From positions 1-64,000 of the forward strand of contig NZ_JACMYK010000025.1 of the NCBI RefSeq assembly GCF_020889785.1: 64,000 nt of DNA. Direction: 5' to 3'. This DNA comes from Bradyrhizobium acaciae (GTDB taxonomy: Bacteria; Pseudomonadota; Alphaproteobacteria; Rhizobiales; Xanthobacteraceae). The notes beneath the pieces are model-generated. The model was not told the origin of the DNA and ran no database searches. It saw only the letters and a program-made list of their open reading frames with translations. This document shows positions 8,923 to 16,399 of this stretch, piece by piece (within the stretch, counting starts at the first letter, position 1; each line of letters opens with the position of its first letter). Position numbers and translations under genes: made by a program.

Positions 8923-10239
8923 TTACTCCTCCGCGTTCTTTTGCGGTCCCTCATAGGCGATGCCCCGGATCACGGCGGCATTGCCGAACTTCTTGCGCAG
9001 ATTGTCCATTGCGCGTTCGGCGTGGGCCGAGCGGCGGTCGAGCATGTCGGAATCGTTGGCCTGCGAGCCCGGGCGCAGGGCGCTGACGCCGGCGCCCATC
9101 AGGCGGAAGGCGGTACCGTCGATCTCCTTGACCAGCATCTCGCGTGTCACGGCAAAGATCTTTGCGGCAAGCTGGGTCGGGGTCTGGATCGATTGTGAAC
9201 GGGTGCGCTGGCGGAAATCGGCAGTCTTCAGCTTCAGTGTGATGGTGCAGCCGGAGAGGTCGCTGCTCTTCAGCCGCGCCGAGGTTTTCTCCGACAGCTT
9301 CCACAGCAGCTTTTCCAGGGTCGCAAAATCGCGGATGTCGGTCTCGAAGGTGGTCTCGCTCGAAATGGTCTTGGCGCCGCGGTCGGGTACCACGCTGCGG
9401 TCGTCGATGCCGCGCGCCAGCCGCCACAACCTGCGGCCTTCGCTCGCGAACTGCTTCATCAGTTCGTTCTCGTCGGCGCGCTGCAAATCGGCGATGACGC
9501 GGAAGCCGCGCTGCACGAGCTTCTCCTGCGTCGCCGGGCCGACGCCGTAGATGAAGCCGACCGGCTTGCTTGCCAGCATCTCGCGCGCCTCGTCCTGGTC
9601 GAGCGTGGCGAAGCCCCTGGGCTTGTCGAGGTCGGAGGCGATCTTGGCGAGGAACTTGTTGCAGGACAGCCCGACCGACACTGTGATGCCGATGTCGCGC
9701 TCGACGTCGCGGGCGAATTTGGCGAGCACCTTGGCCGGGATCATGCCGTGGACGCGCTGCGTGCCGGAGAGATCGAGGAACGCTTCGTCGATCGACAACG
9801 GCTCGACCAGCGGCGTCAGCGCCTGCATCGCGTGCCGCACCTCGCGCCCGACCCGGACATATTTCGCCATGTCCGGTGAGATCACGGTCGCATCCGGGCA
9901 GAGTTCCAGCGCCTTGAACATCGGCATCGCGGAACGGACGCCGTAGGTGCGCGCGATGTAGCAGGCGGCCGACACCACGCCGCGCTTGCCGCCGCCGATG
10001 ACGACCGGGCGGTCGGCGATCTCGGGATTGTCGCGCTTCTCGACGGTGGCGTAGAACGCGTCGCAATCGATATGCGCCAGCGCCAGCGCGGGCAGGGTGC
10101 GATGCCGGACCAGCCGCGGCGAGCCGCAATGGCCGCATCGCTTCACCTTGATATCGAGATCGCCGAGGCAGTCTCGGCAGAAACTGAGGGGGCCGTCGGA
10201 TGCCGCCGCTGCCGTCGTCACGGCACGTCGCGCTCCCAT
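8923..10239 (-). CDS. dinB: DNA polymerase IV (Y-family) with N-terminal zinc-finger-like extension
   Basis: A 438-residue DinB. The palm motif AHIDCDAFYATVE holds the first catalytic Asp, and SIDEAFLDLSG holds the second Asp-Glu pair. The finger, thumb (GVGPATQEKL helix-hairpin-helix) and little-finger domain follow. The N-terminus carries about 50 extra residues with CRDC and CGHC pairs spaced like a zinc ribbon, absent from E. coli DinB but seen in rhizobial homologues. By family it performs error-prone translesion synthesis. The start overlaps the end of the upstream DUF3572 gene by 22 bases, so they are probably co-transcribed. Confidence 0.93.
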   Translation of the reverse strand: MGARRAVTTAAAASDGPLSFCRDCLGDLDIKVKRCGHCGSPRLVRHRTLPALALAHIDCDAFYATVEKRDNPEIADRPVVIGGGKRGVVSAACYIARTYGVRSAMPMFKALELCPDATVISPDMAKYVRVGREVRHAMQALTPLVEPLSIDEAFLDLSGTQRVHGMIPAKVLAKFARDVERDIGITVSVGLSCNKFLAKIASDLDKPRGFATLDQDEAREMLASKPVGFIYGVGPATQEKLVQRGFRVIADLQRADENELMKQFASEGRRLWRLARGIDDRSVVPDRGAKTISSETTFETDIRDFATLEKLLWKLSEKTSARLKSSDLSGCTITLKLKTADFRQRTRSQSIQTPTQLAAKIFAVTREMLVKEIDGTAFRLMGAGVSALRPGSQANDSDMLDRRSAHAERAMDNLRKKFGNAAVIRGIAYEGPQKNAEE

Positions 10240-10517
10240 CTCGGGTCACCCAGCGCCTGGTGGGCGGCAGCGATGTTGGTCGGGTGCAACTCGGAGGCCG
10301 CGGCGAATGCCTTCACGGTGGCATCGTCACGCATCACGAAATCGAGCACGCTCGCAAGAAATTGAGGATTGGACGCCGCGTTCCGCAGCGTCTCCGGACC
10401 GATTCCGGTTTCAGCCAGGAACAAGCCCAGCCGCTCGGGATCGCCGGCAATGAAGCCGAGCGCCTGAATCGCAACGATTTCAGCGACTTCCCGCGGGTTG
10501 TGAACAGGCTTTTTCAA
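10218..10517 (-). CDS. DUF3572 family protein
   Basis: A small, mostly helical protein (99 residues from a TTG at 10517; the frame is open up to a TTG at 10595). The conserved core is VHNPREVAEIVAIQALGFIA, GDPERLGLFLAETGIGPETL and LDFVMRDDATVKAFA, the signature of DUF3572. No function is known. It overlaps dinB and lies divergent from divK. The start choice is uncertain because no good ribosome binding site precedes either TTG; KKPVHNPRE is where family members usually begin. Confidence 0.75.
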   Translation of the reverse strand: MKKPVHNPREVAEIVAIQALGFIAGDPERLGLFLAETGIGPETLRNAASNPQFLASVLDFVMRDDATVKAFAAASELHPTNIAAAHQALGDPRWERDVP

Positions 10518-10746
10518 CGCGCCGGTTTGCCTTTCCGTTAACTTATGGTCTCTATTGAGAGACCCATCATGCCCGAGTCTTCCGCGTGTGTTCAAGCAAC
10601 GGAAACCACGCTACGGAAGTTGGACTTTCGGGTTAACGGGTTAGAGCGATTCTGGCGCTAGTTTGAATTCACATTTTCGACGCGCTCCGCGCGCGGTGCG
10701 TGAGGTGCCGCAGCCGGGCCTGTTTCCTAAGTCTGGGAGGGACGGG

Positions 10747-11112
10747 ATGGCCAAAACCGTCCTGATCGTGGAGGACAACGAGCTCAACATGAAGCTCTTT
10801 CGCGATCTGTTGGAAGCGCACGGCTATCAGACTTCGGGTACCAGCAATGGCTTCGAAGCGCTCGATCTCGTCCGCAAGCTGCGCCCCGACCTCATCCTGA
10901 TGGATATTCAGCTGCCCCAGGTTTCCGGCCTCGAAGTCACGCGCTGGATCAAGGACGATCCCGATCTGCGCACGATTCCGGTGGTCGCGGTCACCGCCTT
11001 CGCCATGAAGGGCGACGAAGAACGCATCCGCGAGGGCGGCTGCGAAGCCTATTTGTCCAAGCCGATCTCGGTCGGAAAATTTATTGAGACTGTCCGACGC
11101 TTTATCGGATAG
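10747..11112 (+). CDS. divK: Cell-cycle response regulator DivK
   Basis: A 121-residue single receiver domain with no output domain. The ATG at 10747 follows GGGAGGGACGGG. Phosphorylation residues are visible: acidic pair E9-D10, phosphoacceptor D53 in [10 protein letters not shown], Thr in [14 protein letters not shown] and Lys in YLSKPISV. In Caulobacter DivK is phosphorylated by DivJ and dephosphorylated by PleC and controls CtrA activity and polar development. Immediate linkage to pleD, 16 bases downstream, is the conserved alphaproteobacterial arrangement and supports the assignment. Confidence 0.95.
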   Translation: MAKTVLIVEDNELNMKLFRDLLEAHGYQTSGTSNGFEALDLVRKLRPDLILMDIQLPQVSGLEVTRWIKDDPDLRTIPVVAVTAFAMKGDEERIREGGCEAYLSKPISVGKFIETVRRFIG

Positions 11113-11127
11113 GGGAGTTGTGGTGCA

Positions 11128-12501
11128 ATGTCCGCGCGTATCCTCGTCGTCGATGACGTTCCGGCGAACGTCAAGCTGTTGGAAGCCCGTCTGTCGGCCG
11201 AATATTTCGATGTGCTGACCGCTTCCAACGGGACCGAGGCGCTGGAAATCTGTGCACGCGCCGAATGCGACATCATCCTGCTCGACGTCATGATGCCGGA
11301 TATGGATGGTTTCGAGGTCTGTCGCCGGCTGAAGTCGAATCCGGCGACCCATTTCATTCCCGTCGTCATCGTCACCGCGCTCGACAGTCCTGCCGATCGC
11401 GTGCGCGGGCTGGAGTCCGGCGCGGATGATTTCCTGACCAAGCCGGTGTCCGACGTCGTGCTGATCGCGCGCGTGCGCTCGCTGACGCGGCTGAAGATGA
11501 TGACCGACGAGCTGCGCATGCGCGCCATCACCTCGCTCGAGATCGGCATGCAGGCGCCCGAGCGCAGCGCGATCGCCGACAAGGGCACCGGCGGCCGCAT
11601 CCTGCTGGTCGACGACCGGCCGTCATCCTACGAGAAGCTGGCCCCGATTCTCTCCGCCGAGCACACCGTCGACGTCGAGACCAATCCGTCGGAAGCCCTG
11701 TTCCACGCCGCCGAGGGCAACTACGACCTCCTTATCGTGTCGCTCAGCCTCGACAATTTCGACGGCCTGCGCCTGTGCAGCCAGGCCCGCTCGCTCGAGC
11801 GCACGCGCCAGGTTCCGATCCTCGCGATTTCAGATGCCGACAACAACGCGCGGCTGATGCGCGGGCTCGAGATCGGCGTCAACGACTACCTGCTGCGTCC
11901 GGTCGACAAGAACGAATTGCTGGCGCGTGCGCGCACCCAGATCCGCCGCCGCCGCTACACCGATCATCTGCGTGACAACGTGCAGAACTCGATCGAGATG
12001 GCGATCACGGATGCGCTGACCGGTCTCAACAACCGGCGCTACATGGAGAACCATCTCGCGACGCTGGCGGAGCAGGCCTCGATCCGCGGCAAGCCGCTGG
12101 CGCTGATGATCCTCGACATCGATTACTTCAAGGCGATCAACGACACCTACGGCCACGACGCCGGCGACGATGTGCTGCGCGAATTCGCCGTTCGCATCCG
12201 CAAGTCGATCCGCGGCATCGATCTCGCCTGCCGCTATGGCGGCGAGGAGTTCGTGATCGTGATGCCGGAGACCGATCTGCACGTCGCCGGCATGGTCGCC
12301 GAGCGGCTGCGCCGCTCGATCGCGGGTGAGCCGTTTGCCGTCGACAAGGGCGGCAAACGGATTACGGTCACGATCTCGATCGGGCTCACCACGCTGGAGC
12401 GCAAGGGCGAGCAGGTCTCCGACGTGCTCAAGCGCGCCGACACCGCGCTCTATCGCGCCAAGCACGACGGCCGCAACCGCGTGGTCTCGGCCGCGGCGTA
12501 G
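11128..12501 (+). CDS. pleD: Diguanylate cyclase response regulator PleD (REC-REC-GGDEF)
   Basis: A 457-residue protein with three domains. The first receiver, residues 1-125, has phosphoacceptor D53 in ILLDVMMPDMDG. The second, about 150-270, is a degenerate adaptor whose acceptor position reads IVSLSLDNFDG with no Asp. The GGDEF domain, about 290-450, has an intact GGEEF near residue 371 and an RGID inhibitory site just before it, so it should make cyclic di-GMP under product feedback. In Caulobacter PleD acts downstream of DivJ/PleC at the differentiating pole. It forms an operon with divK. It is one possible c-di-GMP source for the glycan synthase at 38-43 kb. Confidence 0.95.
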   Translation: MSARILVVDDVPANVKLLEARLSAEYFDVLTASNGTEALEICARAECDIILLDVMMPDMDGFEVCRRLKSNPATHFIPVVIVTALDSPADRVRGLESGADDFLTKPVSDVVLIARVRSLTRLKMMTDELRMRAITSLEIGMQAPERSAIADKGTGGRILLVDDRPSSYEKLAPILSAEHTVDVETNPSEALFHAAEGNYDLLIVSLSLDNFDGLRLCSQARSLERTRQVPILAISDADNNARLMRGLEIGVNDYLLRPVDKNELLARARTQIRRRRYTDHLRDNVQNSIEMAITDALTGLNNRRYMENHLATLAEQASIRGKPLALMILDIDYFKAINDTYGHDAGDDVLREFAVRIRKSIRGIDLACRYGGEEFVIVMPETDLHVAGMVAERLRRSIAGEPFAVDKGGKRITVTISIGLTTLERKGEQVSDVLKRADTALYRAKHDGRNRVVSAAA

Positions 12502-12530
12502 CGCGCGTCGCACTCTCCGTATCAACAGTC

Positions 12531-12631
12531 GTCATACCCCGCGAAAGCGGGGTATCCAGTACGCCGCGGCCTCACGTCTCGAGCGTCACCGCCTCTGGAA
12601 TACTGGGTCGCCCGCCTTCGCGGGCGACGAC
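12531..12631. repeat. Palindromic repeat, type C (GTCATACCCCGC...GGGCGACGACAG)
   Basis: Inner hairpins ACCCCGCGAAAGCGGGGT and GTCGCCCGCCTTCGCGGGCGAC flank a centre containing CAGTACGCCGCGG and ATACTGGGT. A second copy is at 29243-29346. It sits in the convergent gap between pleD and the serine hydrolase. Confidence 0.85.
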
Positions 12632-12638
12632 AGGAACG

Positions 12639-13844
12639 CTAACGCCCGTGCCTCACTGCGTCATACGCCATTCTCTTGAACTCGAACGAGAATGGATGGA
12701 CGAACGCCATCTGACGCTGCGCCATCATCACGCCGGCGATGCCCTTTTTGGGAGAAATCCACCACTGCGTGCCTGCGACGCCGCCCCAGTAGAATTCGCC
12801 GGCCGCATCGGGATGATCGATCGGCGAGGGGTTGAGGATCAGACCACCGGCAAGTCCGTGCGCCTTGCCGGGCTGTTCGCCCATCATCGCGAAGCGGATC
12901 CACTGTCCTTCGGGCAACTGATTGGACGTCATCGCGGCGATCGTGTCCGGCTTCAGCAGCGTCGGTCCTCCCGGCAGCAGGCTGCGGATCAGTGCAACCA
13001 TGTCGGGCAGCGTCGAGACCAGGCCACCGCCGCCATTGAGCCTCGCGATCGGGCGCAGATAGGCGCCGGGGAAGGGCGCATTGTCGGTGCGGGTGAGGCC
13101 GGGTTTCATCGGCTCCATGAGGTCCGCCCCCGCGTAGTACGCGACGAGGCGACGCTGGTCCTGTTCGGGGACGACGAAGCCGGTATCGACCATGCCGAGC
13201 GGATCGAGGATGCGCGCCTTGATGAAATTGTCGAAGCGCTGGCCGCTGACGACTTCCACGAGGCGTGCGATCACGTCGATCGCGAGCGAGTATTCCCACG
13301 ACGTGCCCGGCTGATAGATCAGCGGCAGATCGGCCAGCACATCCACCATCTGAGCCAAGGTCGTATTCGGGTTGTGCACGCCGCGCTCGTTCAGCGCCTT
13401 GAAGATGACGGTGCCGGGATCGAAGAAGCCGTAGCTCAAGCCGGCGCTGTGGCTCAGCAACTGGCGGATGGTGATCGAACTTTGCGCCGGCTCGGTGTCA
13501 TCGATCGACGTCGCGCCCGGGCGCAACACCCTGCGGTTTCCGAGTTGCGGAATGAAGGTCTCGATCGGGTCGTCGAGCCGGAAGCGGCCGTCCTCAAACA
13601 GCAACAGCGCCGCGCAGGAGGTGATCAGTTTGGTGTTCGAGAAGACCCGGAAGATGTGGTCGGTGCGCAGCGGCGTTTGCGCTTCCTTGTCGGCCCATCC
13701 GACGCAGCCCGTGTCGGCGACGTCGCGCCCGACCAGAACTGTCCAGGAGATGCCGGACAGAAGATCGTTGTCGATATAGCGCTGCATGGCGGCGCGCGCC
13801 GGCGCGAAATCGTAGCCGGTGGCCGTCACCTTCAGATCTTCCAT
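12639..13844 (-). CDS. Serine hydrolase, class C beta-lactamase/esterase family
   Basis: A 401-residue protein with the beta-lactamase-like serine hydrolase fold. The nucleophile motif SxxK appears as FSNTK near residue 70, and the YxN-like element is the EYSLAIDV segment. LLSHSAGLSYG and the C-terminal FYWGGVAGTQWW (GG-x-G element) are typical of EstB/6-aminohexanoate-dimer hydrolase-type esterases. No signal peptide is evident, so a cytosolic esterase is more likely than a true beta-lactamase. It stands alone, with a repeat downstream and the TetR gene upstream. The substrate is unknown. Confidence 0.85.
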   Translation of the reverse strand: MEDLKVTATGYDFAPARAAMQRYIDNDLLSGISWTVLVGRDVADTGCVGWADKEAQTPLRTDHIFRVFSNTKLITSCAALLLFEDGRFRLDDPIETFIPQLGNRRVLRPGATSIDDTEPAQSSITIRQLLSHSAGLSYGFFDPGTVIFKALNERGVHNPNTTLAQMVDVLADLPLIYQPGTSWEYSLAIDVIARLVEVVSGQRFDNFIKARILDPLGMVDTGFVVPEQDQRRLVAYYAGADLMEPMKPGLTRTDNAPFPGAYLRPIARLNGGGGLVSTLPDMVALIRSLLPGGPTLLKPDTIAAMTSNQLPEGQWIRFAMMGEQPGKAHGLAGGLILNPSPIDHPDAAGEFYWGGVAGTQWWISPKKGIAGVMMAQRQMAFVHPFSFEFKRMAYDAVRHGR

Positions 13845-13979
13845 GATCGTTCCCCAGTTGTGCCGCAGTTTGTCGTGCGGTCGCCGTCAATCTCGCCGGA
13901 CGGAATATGCAGATGGAAATGCCGTCGCATGCCGTCAACGCTAACAACCAAACCGGACTTGCCTACGCAACCGGATTTA

Positions 13980-14579
13980 TCAGGTGCGCTTCTTGTCCGC
14001 AGGCGCCGGGCTCTCAACCTTGACCCCTGCGTTCGTCAGCAGCACACGGGCGGCTTCCTTGGCCGCGCGCGCCATTGCCGGATCGTCGCGCACCAGGTCC
14101 TGCGCGATCGAGCCGTCGACCAAGAGCGTGAGCTGGGTCGCAAGTCCCTCGGCATCGGCGACGCCGAGCTGCCGCAGCAGATCGCGAAACCAGACCCGGC
14201 GGCTTTCCTTGAAGGCAATTGCGATATTCCGGAAGGTGCGGTCCTCGTCCTCCGGACCGAGTTCGGCTACCGCGTTGACGAACGGGCAGCCCCGAAAGTC
14301 CTTTGCCGAGAAGCGCCGCTCCAGCGAATCGAAGGTCGCGAGAATCTGCTCGGCCGGCGGCTTGCCCGAGGGACGGGGCTGTACGAAGCGGTGCTGCAGA
14401 TAGGCCTCGATCAGCGCGTCCTTCGACGGGAAGTGATTGTAGAGCGTGCGCTTGCTGATACCGATCTCGGCCGCGATGGTGTCCACGCCGATGGCGCGAA
14501 TGCCCTGCAGGTAAAACAGTTTGTCGGCGGTCTCGAGGATCCGCTCTTTCATGGTCTGTTTGGGAGGCGGGGAAGCCAT
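13980..14579 (-). CDS. TetR/AcrR family transcriptional regulator
   Basis: A 199-residue repressor-type protein from the ATG at 14579 (MASPPPKQTMKERILETA). The N-terminal helix-turn-helix is clear: ILETADKLFYLQGIRAIGVD then IAAEIGISKRTLYNHFPSKD. The C-terminal ligand domain includes RGCPFVNAVAELG, characteristic of a TetR subgroup. It is divergent from an MFS transporter at 14713, with a perfect 16-bp palindrome between them at 14632-14647, so it most likely represses the transporter and itself. The inducer is unknown. Confidence 0.9.
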   Translation of the reverse strand: MASPPPKQTMKERILETADKLFYLQGIRAIGVDTIAAEIGISKRTLYNHFPSKDALIEAYLQHRFVQPRPSGKPPAEQILATFDSLERRFSAKDFRGCPFVNAVAELGPEDEDRTFRNIAIAFKESRRVWFRDLLRQLGVADAEGLATQLTLLVDGSIAQDLVRDDPAMARAAKEAARVLLTNAGVKVESPAPADKKRT

Positions 14580-14631
14580 GCGCCGGCCGTGATCCTCTTC
14601 GCTTGACAGTTGGTCTCCTGTATAGCCTAAG

Positions 14632-14647
14632 TACACAGGTCTGTGTA
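14632..14647. promoter_or_regulatory. Putative TetR operator palindrome TACACAG-GT-CTGTGTA
   Basis: This is a perfect inverted repeat with seven-base arms and a two-base centre in the 133-base gap between the TetR regulator and the MFS gene. A TTGACA hexamer at 14603-14608 could be the transporter's -35 element, though the matching -10 is weak. Size and position fit a TetR dimer site; binding is inferred. Confidence 0.65.
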
Positions 14648-14712
14648 ACCAAAACATGCGTGAATCGCAGGCCATGGCACTCGTGCCGCGCCGTCATGGG
14701 AGAACAAGAACA

Positions 14713-15945
14713 ATGCCCCTGCTGCAGGTCCTGCGTCCCACGCTTCCCATTCTGATCGGTGCCTCCATCATGCTCACGCTGAGCATGGGGCTGCGGCAGA
14801 GCCTCGGCATCTTCATGCAGCCGCTGACGCACGACATCGGTATCTCGGTGTCGCATTTCACGCTGGCGCTCGCCGTGCAGAACCTCGCCTGGGGCTTTCT
14901 GCAGCCGCTCGCAGGCGCGATGACGGTGCGTTACGGCTTCCGCCCGATCATGGTGGTCGGTGCGCTGGCCTATATCGCCGGCCTCGTGCTGATGACGACG
15001 GCGCATGGGCTCGTCGGCATCATGATCGGCGCCGGTGTGCTGATCGGCCTTTCGCTCGCCTGCACCGCGAATGCGATCGCCATGTCGGTCGCGGCGCGCG
15101 CGGTGTCGGAGACGGCGCGCTCGACCGTGCTCGGCATGGTCTCCGCCGCGGGCTCGCTCGGTGCACTGCTGTCGGCGCCGATCGGCCAGATGCTCAATGA
15201 AGGTTTTGGCTGGCGCGTCGGACTTGCCGGATTCGTGATCCTGTCGATCGGGATGATTCCCGCCGCGTTGTATGCCGGTCGCGTCGACAAGATTCCGCTG
15301 CCGAAGCCGGCGGCCGACGATATCGGCAATGCGACTGCGGCGACCGCGGCCAAGACTGCGTTCGGCAACGCATCCTTCGTGGTGATGACCTGTGCCTACA
15401 TGGTCTGCGGCATGCAGCTCGTCTTCCTCACCACGCATTTGCCGTCCTATCTGGCGATCTGCGGGCTCGACCCGATGCTGAGCGCGCAGACGCTCGGCAT
15501 GATCGGCGGCTTCAACGTGCTGGGCTCGCTGTTCTTCGGCTGGGCCGGCCAGCGCTGGAACAAGCTGGCGCTGCTGGGCGGGATCTACATCCTGCGTTCG
15601 CTGGCACTCGCCTGGTACTTCATGCTGCCGGCGACGCCGGGCTCGACGCTGCTGTTCGGCGCCATCATGGGCTTCCTCTGGATGGGCGTCGGTCCGCTGG
15701 TCGCGGGCGCGGTGGCCGAGATGTTCGGGCTGCGTTGGCAGGCGATGATCCAGGGTCTTGCCTTCATGAGCCACCAGGTCGGCAGCTTCCTCGGCGCGTA
15801 CGGAGGAGGGGTGATCTACGACTCGCTCGGCTCCTACACGATGGCCTGGCGGATCGGCGTTGCGCTCGGCCTCGCCGGCGGCATCATCCAGCTTGCCTTC
15901 GCACTGATCCGGCCGGCGCAACCGCCGGTGCTCAAGGCCGCATAG
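14713..15945 (+). CDS. MFS transporter
   Basis: A 410-residue protein with about twelve membrane segments. The ATG at 14713 begins directly before the first segment (MPLLQVLRPTLPILIGASIM); an ATG at 14674 is an alternative. MFS features include LRQSLGIFMQPLTHDIGIS, the cytoplasmic loop 2-3 around MTVRYGFRPIM, and LPSYLAICGLDPMLSAQTLG in the second half. The layout resembles monocarboxylate/OFA-type permeases. The divergent TetR gene and shared palindrome suggest inducible export or uptake of a small organic molecule. The substrate cannot be told from sequence. Confidence 0.9.
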   Translation: MPLLQVLRPTLPILIGASIMLTLSMGLRQSLGIFMQPLTHDIGISVSHFTLALAVQNLAWGFLQPLAGAMTVRYGFRPIMVVGALAYIAGLVLMTTAHGLVGIMIGAGVLIGLSLACTANAIAMSVAARAVSETARSTVLGMVSAAGSLGALLSAPIGQMLNEGFGWRVGLAGFVILSIGMIPAALYAGRVDKIPLPKPAADDIGNATAATAAKTAFGNASFVVMTCAYMVCGMQLVFLTTHLPSYLAICGLDPMLSAQTLGMIGGFNVLGSLFFGWAGQRWNKLALLGGIYILRSLALAWYFMLPATPGSTLLFGAIMGFLWMGVGPLVAGAVAEMFGLRWQAMIQGLAFMSHQVGSFLGAYGGGVIYDSLGSYTMAWRIGVALGLAGGIIQLAFALIRPAQPPVLKAA

Positions 15946-15961
15946 CTTCCGATCCCGGTAA

Positions 15962-16010
15962 ACCGGCAACTGCCCCATGCGTGGGCAGTCGCCGGTTGCT
16001 GCCTAATTTT
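15962..16010 (+). terminator. Candidate Rho-independent terminator after the MFS gene
   Basis: The stem ACCGGCAACTGCCC (15962-15975) pairs with GGGCAGTCGCCGGT (15983-15996), with one G-T wobble and a seven-base loop, and is followed by TGCTGCCTAATTTT. Seventeen bases separate it from the MFS stop. Confidence 0.7.
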
Positions 16011-16111
16011 CCATCGAAGGCTTGCTGCGAGAACGTGCAGTGGAGCGCGAAGCCGTTCTGCGCGCGGATCGAATTTGTAGTGTGTTCAACGTGTTGATCG
16101 GCATGCACCGG

Positions 16112-16126
16112 TGGCACGAATCTTGA
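16112..16126 (+). promoter_or_regulatory. Sigma-54 (RpoN)-like promoter upstream of amtB
   Basis: TGGCACG-N4-TTGA matches the -24/-12 consensus TGGCACG-N4-TTGC except for the last base. It faces amtB, whose family is normally RpoN/NtrC controlled, but lies about 270 bases before that gene. I found no convincing paired NtrC sites. Confidence 0.5.
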
Positions 16127-16203
16127 TTGAATTGGCTACAAATCGTGCCGGAAGCCGTCGCTGCGGATTCCGGCGTGGGGACCTATGGGAAGGGCTGGCC
16201 ACG

Positions 16204-16386
16204 ATGAGGCTAGTCGCCGTCATTCTCCCGCCATCCGCGCACCACGGCCTTCGCCGCGCCGCTGAGCAGTGGCCCGTTGTGCCTCGCATCCGGCCTGATG
16301 CCGCAGCGACTTCGCTGCTTCGCGCTTTCAGCGTCGCCGGCGCCGGAACGCGCTGCGCCCATTCCGAACACCAGCATTTCTTGTGA
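16204..16386 (+). pseudogene. Possible glnK (PII) relic between the promoter and amtB
   Basis: An ATG at 16204 with GGGAAGGGC upstream starts a 60-codon frame beginning MRLVAVILPPSAHHGLRRA. The first residues resemble the PII protein start (MKLVTAIIKPFKLDEVREAL type), and glnK is the usual gene in this place before amtB. After about 20 residues nothing resembles PII, and the T-loop is absent. It may be a decayed glnK or a chance likeness in a long leader. Low confidence. Confidence 0.2.
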
Positions 16387-16399
16387 TGGGAGGACGATG

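Noticed and set aside
10596-10746. CtrA binding sites upstream of divK
   Set aside because: GTTAAC and TTAACGGGTTAG occur, but none has the TTAA-N7-TTAA spacing.
12639-13844. Beta-lactamase resistance gene
   Set aside because: No signal peptide and motifs closer to EstB-type esterases; resistance should not be inferred.
12648-14606. A plus-strand open frame of 652 codons
   Set aside because: Antisense to the serine hydrolase and TetR genes, both of which have clear family motifs; the composition is that of a shadow.
14014-15978. A minus-strand open frame of 654 codons
   Set aside because: Antisense to the MFS transporter and out of frame with tetR; no domain.
16112-16126. NtrC enhancer sites near the RpoN-like promoter
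   Set aside because: TGCACCGGTGGCA just upstream is nearly palindromic but lacks the spacer expected of an NtrC site.
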